Positions 24,701-32,600 of a DNA stretch of 64,000 bases are shown here, piece by piece. The stretch is from an uncultured Thermoanaerobaculia bacterium. Its GTDB lineage: Bacteria; Acidobacteriota; Thermoanaerobaculia; Multivoradales; Multivoraceae. The position numbers were made by a program, and so were the translations under genes. Location: positions 841,136-905,135 of the forward strand of contig OX638294.1 in the NCBI GenBank assembly GCA_951812325.1, written 5' to 3'. The notes below the pieces were generated by a model. That model was given only the letters and a program-made list of their open reading frames with translations. It was not told the origin of the DNA and ran no database searches. Each line of letters starts with the position of its first letter. The first letter of the stretch is position 1.

Positions 24701-25315
24701 AGCGGCGGCATCAGACTCCAGGGTGGCCTGGCCGGCATCTTCGCACCCACCATCGAAACGGACCAGGGCTTGCCCGTCTTCCAGATCTTCACAGGAGCAC
24801 CGTCCGCGTGGTCGCGCTACGAACAGTCGTCGAGCTGGGGCCGCTACCGCCGGACCACCGCGGTCGTCTCAAAGGGCGACGGAAGCCGCCGCGCCACCTA
24901 CAGGGCCGAACTGCCGGAAACCGGCCGCTGGCGGGTCGAGCTGCATGTGCCCTCGCTGTCGCCCGTGCCCGGAGGAGGCCAGGTCCGCCGCGAGGTGCGG
25001 GTTGGCGGCGGGGACGGCGATCCGTCCAGCGACAACGCCCGCGCCGCCCGGGTCCAGGTCTCGTTCGGTCTGAACCTGGGCAGCTATGATCTGGAGCTGC
25101 GAAACGCCGGCAGCTCCCATCCGATCGACTTCGACGCGCAGGGCGCCGGCATCGGCTGGGCGGTTCTCGGCGACTTCGATCTTTCTTCGGGAACGGTGGA
25201 ACTCGAACTGAGCGACGACACGACCGGCCGCGTCGTGGCCGCCGACGCGGTGCGGTTCGTCCGCCTCGACAACGGCGCCGGCGCCGACCCGACCGGCGGA
25301 GGGGGTGCGCCGTGA
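21779..25315 (+). CDS. ABC-2 permease fused to degenerate M1 aminopeptidase and golvesin-like domain
   Basis: 1178 residues. Residues 1-290 hold about seven membrane helices of an ABC-2 type permease (LFRFWLFSAAAMLLGLLFFG first). Residues about 320-850 resemble the M1 aminopeptidase half of ABC permease/M1 proteins, including EVPWTLRSYGAGWRMDTERA. Where HEXXH is expected the protein has ALEALCHNLVNRL (E672, C675, H676), so zinc catalysis is probably lost. Residues about 1040-1170 (GSYDLELRNAG, GWAVLGDFDLSSGTVELEL, VVAADAVRFVRL) match golvesin-type beta domains of secreted proteins. The start is TTG 21779 in TTGA overlap; the stop overlaps the GTG of the next gene. The partner ATPase is 20796. 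Confidence 0.8.
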   Translation: MISFANVRSLARAEMRTIRRLFRFWLFSAAAMLLGLLFFGQYLVMHGLGSGFSASAGAFSPKFLLSQTALWQTTVLGIGVVFLAFDLRARDRRDRVIEVLDSRPYSNVELVLGRFLGALFMVWCVAFLAMIIIQGFGHSGVAFGWWVGEPAIWSSVWAYLLIEALPALAVYVAFVHVVALVGNNRLIAAVAGLGLAVGSTFLSFRLPLYILPSLALNGGYVSSISEVAPQIWTVPNLLNRGSFALLAAGLLAVAVAVHPRLDNTNRKLWGIGGGAGLAAGAALIFATITWNVNQLAGRDAWRAAHEERQADPVVDLQTIRGSVDIERGGRLALDLEVQFLSAADATATFSLNPGLEVDGIWNAGGAALTFAHDNGLLDIDLGATPPAGQVTGVRVRASGRPDLRFAYLDAVIDFNTIDWQDAQIFILGNLNGFVERNYVALPASLAWLPRPGASVGTGDPRQRPRDFFELDLTVRTPSAWTVAGPGKAESTGDGERFAPAASVPEVMLVAGRFDRRTTVVEGTEVELLFHPAHLKNLDYFGDAREEIEAVAAERFAAARELGLPYPYRQFTLVEVPWTLRSYGAGWRMDTERAPPGMLLISESGLPTSRFEFRFRNPERYEDQEGGLARAKAQGLREFFRADFSGGNAEAGGARNLFLYRTGARGPEALALEALCHNLVNRLVNGGESYFSAHLFDREFSWTLMNALQGGLSGQFASGSGSMSSGIVNGITDRPGVWDAVLGSSLTEIDGGEDPKRAVNALYLKTSALADAILDGAGRERAAAMLAILLREHLGATFSAADLYRAADEAGVDLPGLVGGFLHQTDLPGFLVSPAEIERLPDDDQGVPQYQTRLFVRNGEEAPGLFRLRYAVRTPGGSRWDSSEPVLIPGHTSVEFGLVTSRPPGTMLASPYLSLNRREFPVELPRLDDETITDSEPLRGVRPADWLPAFLDNGANTIVVDDLDPGFSVAADEAESGGIRLQGGLAGIFAPTIETDQGLPVFQIFTGAPSAWSRYEQSSSWGRYRRTTAVVSKGDGSRRATYRAELPETGRWRVELHVPSLSPVPGGGQVRREVRVGGGDGDPSSDNARAARVQVSFGLNLGSYDLELRNAGSSHPIDFDAQGAGIGWAVLGDFDLSSGTVELELSDDTTGRVVAADAVRFVRLDNGAGADPTGGGGAP

Positions 25316-26472
25316 GCGCCCGCCGAGCCCCTTCTTCGGCCGCGCCGGGACTCCGACTTCCCGGACTCCGACCTCCCGGACTCCGACTTCCCGGACTGCG
25401 GCTTCCGGGGCTGCGACTGCTCGTCGCGGCCGCGGCCTGCGCTTCGATCGTCGGCTGCCAGGCCGCGGCCACGACGGACACGGTCGACTTCCTGGTTCCG
25501 GTGAGCGCCACCGAGGTCGCGACCGGCAACGTCGAAGACCTGATCGTCGCCACCGGCACGTTGCGGGCCGCGGAGAGCATCGCGCTGCAGGTCGAGACGC
25601 CCGGCCGGCTGCAGATCGGCCGGAACGAGGACGGGCGCCGGCTGGCCGAGGGCGACCGCGTCGTGCCCGATCAGATGATCGCCGAAGTCACCGGCGAAGA
25701 CGCGCGACTCGCCGCTCGGGTCGGGGCCACGCATCAGGCGTACCAGGGCGCCCTTGCCGAGCGCGATGCCCGCGCGAAGCTGTTCGAGCAGGAACTGATC
25801 GCCGCCGAGGAGTTGCGCCGGGCGGAGACCGCGCTTGAAGACGCGAAGGCGACCTGGGAGCAGAGCCTGCTGACGGAGGACCGCGCCAGAATGCTCACTC
25901 CAATCGGCGGCGTGTTGATGGAGCTCGCCCGCGACGCGAGCGGCATGCCGATCGCCGATGGGCAGCTCGTATCGCAGGGCTTCCAGGTCGCGCGGATCGC
26001 TCCCGTCGACTCCCTGGTCGCCGACATCGACCTCGTGGGCCCGGAACTGGCACGGGTACACCCCGGCCAGAAGGGGCGGCTCCGCCACTTCGCCTGGGAG
26101 AACGTCACCTTCGAAGGCGCCGTCGTCCGCCTCTCCCCCGAAGTCGACCCGACGACCCACACGTTCCGCGCCGAGGTCGCGATCAACAACCCCGGAGGCC
26201 TGCTCCGTCCCGGCATGTTCGTCGAGGTCACCCTGGTCGTCGAACAGCGCACCGACGTGCCGGTGGTTCCCCGCGAGGCGGTCACCGAGCGCGGCGGCCG
26301 GCGGGTCGTGTTCGTGCTCGACGGCCAGCGCGCCGTGCGACGCGAAGTCGTCCTCGGTCTCGGCGACGACGAGATCGCCGAGGTCCGCCAGGGGCTTGAG
26401 GTCGGCGAGCGGATCGTCGTCCGCGGACTTGAAACCCTGACCGACGGCACCCGCGTCCGCGTCTCCGGCTAG
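25312..26472 (+). CDS. Lipoprotein membrane-fusion protein of an RND efflux system
   Basis: 386 residues. The N-terminus is a Gly-Leu-Arg-Leu-Pro repeat from a 15-bp tandem repeat, followed by the hydrophobic LLVAAAACASIVGC, a lipobox with C49 as the lipidated cysteine. The body has the HlyD/AcrA layout: a barrel-sandwich half (IVATGTLRAAESIALQVETPGRLQ), a short coiled-coil hairpin (about 140-185), the second lipoyl half with VARIAPVDSLVADIDL, a beta-barrel with HPGQKGRLRHFAWE and LLRPGMFVEVTLVVE, and a membrane-proximal end. It links inner-membrane pumps to an outer-membrane channel. The GTG start overlaps the previous TGA; the RND gene follows after 25 bp. Confidence 0.9.
   Translation: MSARRAPSSAAPGLRLPGLRPPGLRLPGLRLPGLRLLVAAAACASIVGCQAAATTDTVDFLVPVSATEVATGNVEDLIVATGTLRAAESIALQVETPGRLQIGRNEDGRRLAEGDRVVPDQMIAEVTGEDARLAARVGATHQAYQGALAERDARAKLFEQELIAAEELRRAETALEDAKATWEQSLLTEDRARMLTPIGGVLMELARDASGMPIADGQLVSQGFQVARIAPVDSLVADIDLVGPELARVHPGQKGRLRHFAWENVTFEGAVVRLSPEVDPTTHTFRAEVAINNPGGLLRPGMFVEVTLVVEQRTDVPVVPREAVTERGGRRVVFVLDGQRAVRREVVLGLGDDEIAEVRQGLEVGERIVVRGLETLTDGTRVRVSG
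25348..25422 (+). repeat. 15-bp tandem repeat at the N-terminus of the membrane-fusion gene
   Basis: Five in-frame units of GGACTCCGACTTCCC type; the first three are nearly identical and the last two drift. They encode Gly-Leu-Arg-(Leu/Pro)-Pro repeats placed between the start codon and the lipobox. Copy number may vary between strains and would change the length of the cytoplasmic n-region. Confidence 0.8.
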
Positions 26473-26497
26473 CCGCCCGTTACGAGTTCGGGCAACC

Positions 26498-29400
26498 GTG
26501 ATGACTACCGGTGAAGGCTCCGGCCCGGCCCGCCTCGCCGCCCGGCGTCCCGTAGCCGTCACGGTCACCGCCCTGGCGTTCGCCCTCGTCGGCTGGATGT
26601 CCTGGCGCGAACTGCCGATCGACCTTTTGCCCGACCTGCGCTCGCCGACGATCGTCGTCGCCGTGCGTTCCGGCGACCGGCCGCCGACCGAGATGGAGCG
26701 GCTCTACGGCGAGCAGGTGGAGCAGCGTCTGTTCACCGTGCGCGGCATCCGCGAGGTCCAGCAGGTCGCCCGCACGGGCCGCCTGATCGCCACCGTCCGC
26801 TTCGACTGGGAAGCCGACATGGACCTGGCCCTGATCGAGGTCCAGAAGGCGATCAACCCGGTCGCGGCCGACCCGGAGGTCGACGAGGTCCTCGTCCGCC
26901 AACTGGACCCGCGGCAGTCGCCGGTCATGACGCTGGGCCTCGCCGCCGAGCCTGACGGTCCCGATCTCGCGGAACTCAGGCGCCTGGCCCGCCGACAGGT
27001 CGCGCCCGCCATGGAACAGCTCGCCGACGTCGCCGAAGTGCGGGTGCTGGGCGGGCGCGAGCTGGAGGTCCGCGTGCGGGTCGACCGCTACCGCATGCAG
27101 GCGTTCGGCGTCACCCTGAGCCAACTGGAGCAGCGTCTGGTCGCCGAGAACGTCGACATCGACGCCGGCACCCTGGAGGACCGGGGCCAGGTCTTCCTGG
27201 TCCGCGGCATCTCGCGCTTCCGCAACCCCCGTGACGTCGAGCGCGTCGTCATCCGGTACCGAACGCAGGCGGGCGCCGCGGGCCAGGCGACCCGCCAGCC
27301 GATCCGGATATCCGATGTCGCCGAGGTCGAAGTGGCCGACGCCGAGATCGACCACCTGGTGCGCGTGAACGGCCGGGAGGGCGTCGGTCTGCAGGTGTTC
27401 AAGGAGGCCGGCGCGAACACGGTCGAGGTCTCGCGCACCGTCAGATCGGCCCTCGAAGGCCTCGAGCTCGACCTGCCCCGGGTCGATGTCTCCATGGTGA
27501 ACGACGACGCCGCCCTGATCGAGGACGCGATGGCCGACCTGCAGAACGCCGCGCTGGTCGGCATCGCGCTGGCGGTCGTCGTGCTGGCCCTGTTCCTGCG
27601 CTCCTTCGGGCCAACCGTGGTGGTCGCCTCCGCGGTGCCGGTTTCCCTCTTCGTCGCCCTGTTCGCGATGCGCCTCTGGGACCACTCCCTCAACATCATC
27701 ACCCTGGCCGGGCTGGCCCTCGGCGCCGGCATGCTGGTCGACAACGCGATCGTCGTCGTCGAGAGCATCCACCGGCGCCACAGGCCCGGCGTGTCGGCGG
27801 CCGAGAGCGCCGCCCGCGGGACCGGCGAGGTCGCCGGCGCCATCGCCGCCTCGACGCTGACCACCTGCGTCGTCTTCCTGCCCGTCCTCTTCGTGCAGGG
27901 GCTCGCCGCGCGCCTGATCGAGGGCATCGCCTTCACCGTCACCGCATCGCTGGCCGCGTCGCTCGCCGTCGCGCTGATGCTGATTCCCGCCCTGTCGCGC
28001 TGGTTCCTGCCACGCGCCAAACCCGCGGCGGACACAGGCGTTGCGGCAGGCGAGGTCGGCAACGGCCCGTCAACGGCGCCGGACGACGGCGAAGCGCGTC
28101 CCCTCGGCTGGGCCTTCGGAGCGCTGGAGCGGCTGGTGCTGTTCCTCCTCCGTCTGCGCTGGGTCGTCGTCGGCGCGGCCGTACTCGCCGCCGCGGCCGC
28201 GGTGAACGTCCTGCTCGGTCTGGGCAGCGAGCTGCTGCCGCCGGCCGACCCGCGGCAGTTCTCGGTACGCATGGTCGGACCGCCGGGCCAGCGCGTTGAA
28301 GCGACGGCGGCCGCCGTATCCACACTCGAAGAGGCTGTGCGCCAGGCCGCCGGCGAGCACCTGGAGGCGATCCAGGCCGAAGTCGGCCGGCTGCCCGAGG
28401 ACGACCGGCTGGTGACGACCGAGCTGACCGAGGAGAACACGGCCCGACTCCTCGTGCGGATGTCGGCCGAGGGTCCTGTCGGAAGCCAGATCGTCGGCGC
28501 CCTGTCGCCCAGCTTCACCGATCTGCCGGGCACGGAGATCGAATGGGAGGTCGGCGCCTCCGCGCTGGCCGAAGCGCTGGGGTCGTCGGGACCGCCGATC
28601 GTGGTCGAGATCGCCGGCCAGTCGTTGCCCGACCTGCGCGCCGCGGCGACCAGCCTGCGCGACTCCCTCGCCACCCGCGAGGAATTGTGGAACGTCCGTT
28701 CGTCCTTCGAGGGCGGCCCGCCCGAACTGCGGATCGAACTCGACCGGGCGATGGCCGACGGTCTGGGCGTCGATCTGGAGACGATCGCCCGCGTGCTCCA
28801 GTCGGCGCTCGACGGGCGCAAGGTCACGCTGCTCTCGGTCGGCGACGAGGAGCGCCACGTCGTCCTCTCGCTGCCCCGGCCCCGGCCCGAGGAACTCGCC
28901 GGGCTGCGCTTCACGAGCAGCGCCGGGGCCGACCTCGTCCTCGGCCAGGTCGCCCGTTTCGTGCCCACCGAAGGGGCGCGGGAGGTCTTCCGTCGCGACC
29001 AGCGCCGCGTTGCGCAGGTCACCGCGCGGATCACCGAAGGCGCCGACTACCCCAGCGCGATTGCCGCCGCGAACGACGCGATCTCCTCCACCGAACTGCC
29101 CCCCGGGCTGATCGTCCGGCTCGCCGGGGAGGAAGAAGAGCGGGAGCGGGCCACCGGGGAACTGCGCCTTGCCGGCCTGCTGGCCATCGTCCTCGTGCTG
29201 ATGGTCCTGGCCGGGACGTTCGAGTCCCTGCTGCAACCGCTCACCGTGCTGTTCGCCATCCCGCTGGCCCTGATCGGCGTCGCCTGCACGCTGGGACCGC
29301 TCGGGCGGCCGGTCGGAGTCATGGCCCTGCTCGGCCTGATCGTGCTCGCCGGCGTCGCGGTCAACGACGCCGTCCTGCTGATAGCCGCCGCGCGCCGGCT

Positions 29401-29668
29401 GATGGCCGCCGGCGTCGAGCGGCGCGCGGCCCTGGCCCGCGCCGCCGCAATCCGGCTGCGGCCGATCCTCATGACGACGCTCACCACGGTGCTGGTTCTC
29501 GTGCCGCTCGCCGCCGGCGCCGGCGAGGCGGCCGAACTGCGCAGCCCGATGGCCTACACGATCATCGGCGGCATCGTCACCTCGACGCTCGGTTCGCTGC
29601 TCGTGCTGCCCTGCCTGTACCTCATCCTGGCCGGCCGCGGGGCGCGACGCACGAAAGCCGAAGCCTGA
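26498..29668 (+). CDS. RND-type efflux pump inner-membrane subunit
   Basis: 1056 residues, AcrB/HAE-like: TM1 after RRPVAVTVTALAFALVGW, porter domains (about 40-330 and 560-850), TM2-6 from DLQNAALVGIALAVVV and TM8-12 in the last 200 residues. The proton-relay aspartate of TM4 is in LGAGMLVDNAIVVVES; TM10 reads GVAVNDAVLLIAAARR. The GTG 26498 is followed at once by ATG 26501, and either could start; no strong ribosome site is seen. It is 25 bp after the membrane-fusion gene and 13 bp before a second RND gene, so the pump may be a heteromer like MdtBC. No outer-membrane TolC-type gene is in the cluster. Confidence 0.92.
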   Translation: MMTTGEGSGPARLAARRPVAVTVTALAFALVGWMSWRELPIDLLPDLRSPTIVVAVRSGDRPPTEMERLYGEQVEQRLFTVRGIREVQQVARTGRLIATVRFDWEADMDLALIEVQKAINPVAADPEVDEVLVRQLDPRQSPVMTLGLAAEPDGPDLAELRRLARRQVAPAMEQLADVAEVRVLGGRELEVRVRVDRYRMQAFGVTLSQLEQRLVAENVDIDAGTLEDRGQVFLVRGISRFRNPRDVERVVIRYRTQAGAAGQATRQPIRISDVAEVEVADAEIDHLVRVNGREGVGLQVFKEAGANTVEVSRTVRSALEGLELDLPRVDVSMVNDDAALIEDAMADLQNAALVGIALAVVVLALFLRSFGPTVVVASAVPVSLFVALFAMRLWDHSLNIITLAGLALGAGMLVDNAIVVVESIHRRHRPGVSAAESAARGTGEVAGAIAASTLTTCVVFLPVLFVQGLAARLIEGIAFTVTASLAASLAVALMLIPALSRWFLPRAKPAADTGVAAGEVGNGPSTAPDDGEARPLGWAFGALERLVLFLLRLRWVVVGAAVLAAAAAVNVLLGLGSELLPPADPRQFSVRMVGPPGQRVEATAAAVSTLEEAVRQAAGEHLEAIQAEVGRLPEDDRLVTTELTEENTARLLVRMSAEGPVGSQIVGALSPSFTDLPGTEIEWEVGASALAEALGSSGPPIVVEIAGQSLPDLRAAATSLRDSLATREELWNVRSSFEGGPPELRIELDRAMADGLGVDLETIARVLQSALDGRKVTLLSVGDEERHVVLSLPRPRPEELAGLRFTSSAGADLVLGQVARFVPTEGAREVFRRDQRRVAQVTARITEGADYPSAIAAANDAISSTELPPGLIVRLAGEEEERERATGELRLAGLLAIVLVLMVLAGTFESLLQPLTVLFAIPLALIGVACTLGPLGRPVGVMALLGLIVLAGVAVNDAVLLIAAARRLMAAGVERRAALARAAAIRLRPILMTTLTTVLVLVPLAAGAGEAAELRSPMAYTIIGGIVTSTLGSLLVLPCLYLILAGRGARRTKAEA

Positions 29669-29681
29669 GCGGGAACACGCC

Positions 29682-32600
29682 GTGAAAGCAGGTCTCGACA
29701 CGCTCGCCATCCGCCGTCCGGTCGCGGTGACGATGTTCTTTGTCGGCCTAGTCATGCTGGGGGGCTTCGCTTGGCAGAGGCTGCCGGTGGAGCTCTTCCC
29801 CGCGCTGACGGGCGATTCGCTCTACGTCAACTTCTTCCGTCCGGGCAGCGAACCGGAGACAGTCGAACGCGAGATCCTGATGCCGCTCGAAGCCAGGGTG
29901 CGGACCCTGCCCCGGGTGGCCGAAACCTGGGGCGAGGTAACCGGCGCCAGCGGCAGCTTCACCGTCCGCTTCGAGCGCGGCGTCGATCTCAAGGTGCGCG
30001 AACTCGAGCTGCGCCGCATCGCCGCCGACCTTGCCCGGACCCAGCCGCGGGACGCCTTCCTGGACGTTCAGGCAGACGACACGGGCGTCTTCTCGAGCTT
30101 CGCCATGATCCTGCAGGCGACCGGTTCGGACGATGAGGACGCTCTGCACGACCTGGTCGAGGAGCTGATCACGCCGCGGCTCGCCGCGGTGCCCGGAGTC
30201 AGCCAGGCGACGGTGATGGGCGGCTCGGCTCGCCAGTTGACCGTGTGGGTCGACCCGAACCGCTGCGCGGCGCTCGGCGTGACGACGGAGCAGGTCACCG
30301 CGGCGGTACGCGGCGCCGCCGGCCGGCTCCGTTACCTCGGCAGCCTGGAGGACGAGACCGGGCGGACGGCGGTGATGCTCGACGGCCGCCCTGTCGGCGC
30401 CGTGTCGATGGGCGAGGTTCGGGTGGTCCCCAACCGCCCGGTGCTGGTCCGGCATGTCGCCGAAGTCGAGATCGGTTCCGGCCGGCGCCAGATGCTGTAC
30501 CGCGTGAACGGCGAGCCGTCCGTCGGTCTCCTCGTGTTCCAGGAGGAAGGCGCGAACCTGGTCCGCCTCGGCCGCGACCTGCGGCGCCGCATCGAGGAGA
30601 TCAACGAGGAGTTCGCTCCGCTCGGGATTCGCCTGCTTGTCAGCTTCGACGCCGCCGATCTGGTCGAAACGCAGATCGACCGGTTGAGGAATCTCGGACT
30701 CTCGGGTTTCGCGATCGCTCTTTTGGTCCTGTTCCTGTTCCTTCGCCAGTGGCGCGCGGTCGCCGTGGTCGCGGTCGCCGTACCGGTCAGTCTGGCCGTC
30801 GCCCTGTCCTTCCTCTACGTGGCCGGGCTGTCGCTCAACCTCTTCACCCTCTTCGGTCTCGCCGTCGGCGTCGGACTCATCGTGGACAACAGCGTCGTCG
30901 TGTTCGAGTCCGTCCAGCGACGCCTGGAACGCGGCAGGAGTCCCGACGACGCCGCGGCGGGTGGCCTTCGCCGCACCGGGCGAGCGATTATCGCCGCTTC
31001 CGTCACGACCGCGATCGTCTTCCTGCCCGCCGTCATCGTCGACCTCGAGTCGTCGCTGGTCCAGAACCTGATCGCGCTTCTGGCACTGGCCATCCTGCTG
31101 CCCCTGTTCGGCTCCCTGCTGGTCGCAATCGGCCTGGTGCCCCTGCTGGCGAGGCACCTCGCCGCGCCGGCGGCGATCCGCCGGCTGGCCAAACTGCGTC
31201 AACGTCGTGAACGCTTCGGCGGCAAGGCGCCGCCGGACCCCACCCGGATCCTGTTCGCGGGCGTGCTCGCATCCGCGCTGCGGCGGCCGGCGAGCTGGAT
31301 CACCGGAGTCGTCGCCGCCGTTGTCCTGAGCGCGATCGGCGCCCTGTTCCTCATCGCTTCGGGCGGTCCGGGCCAGGCGCCGGTCGCCGACCAGGTCCAG
31401 CTCTCCGTCCGCCTGCCGGAGGGCCGCGGGAGCCTCGAGTCCGCGGTCCGGGCCTTCGAACGTCTCGAGACGATCCAGGAGGTCGACGGCGTCGACCGCG
31501 TGGAGAGCGTGATCCGGGAAGAAGGGGGATCGCTCACCGTCCACCTGGTGGACGAAGACGTGCGGCCCGAGGAGCTGACGGCGGCCTTCGTGCGTCGACT
31601 CCTGCGGCCGCCGGCTCGCCGCGCCGGCGTCGAGCTCCTGAATCCGGGCGAGGGAGAAGGACCGGGAGGTCGCGGCGGCGGCGGCGGTGGAGGCGGAGGC
31701 GCCCAGGAACTGCTCGGCGGCGGCCCCTCCCGCGTCGTGCTCTCCGGCAATGACAACGAGCAGTTGACGGACCTCGCCGCCCGGGTCACCGAGCGGCTGC
31801 GGGAGATCGAGGGCATCGCAAGTGCCTACCCGGCGGTGCGCCCGGGGCCCGACGAACTCCACGTGAGCCCGAACCGCCGCGCCTTCGACACCTTCGGCGT
31901 GCTGCTGGACGAGGTGCTGCCGATGCTGAACCTGGCCGGCCGGGAGGGCACTCGGATCGCAACCGGCTTTCCGCTGGCCAGCGGACGAGAGCTGCCGATC
32001 GTCGTGCAACGGCAGGAGGACCGGCGCGACGAGGCTCAATTGATGGACGGCAGCAGCTTCAACCGCGACGTGTCGCTCAGCGGTCTGCAGCGGCTGCGCG
32101 TCTCGACCGGGGTCGGCGTGCTGCCGGTCGCTGCCTTGGCGCAGGTGCGTCAGGCGCCTCCCTCCCCGGTCATCACTCACCACAACGGTGTCCGCGAACG
32201 GGAGGTCCTCTACACCCTGTCGCAGGACGTACCGCGCCGGGGTCCGGCGCGCGACGGGTTCGACCGGAACCTGGACGAAGCGATCGCCAGCATCCATCGC
32301 CCCCCGGGCACCACGATCGCGCTGGACCGTTCCGGGGAGAGCACGAACTGGTTCCGGCGCATCGCGGTGCCGGTCGTTCTGCTCGTCTTCCTCGTGCTGG
32401 CGGTGACCTTCGAATCGCTGACCCTGCCGATTCTCGTCCTCATCGCTCTTCCGCTCGCCCTGCTCGGCTCGGTGTGGGCGCTGGTCGTGACCGGCATCGG
32501 GTTCGAGGCGATGGCTCTCCTCGGTGCACTGGTCCTGCTTGGACTGGCGATCAATCCGGCCGTGCTTCTCGTCGACCGGATGCAGCAGCACACCCTGGGC

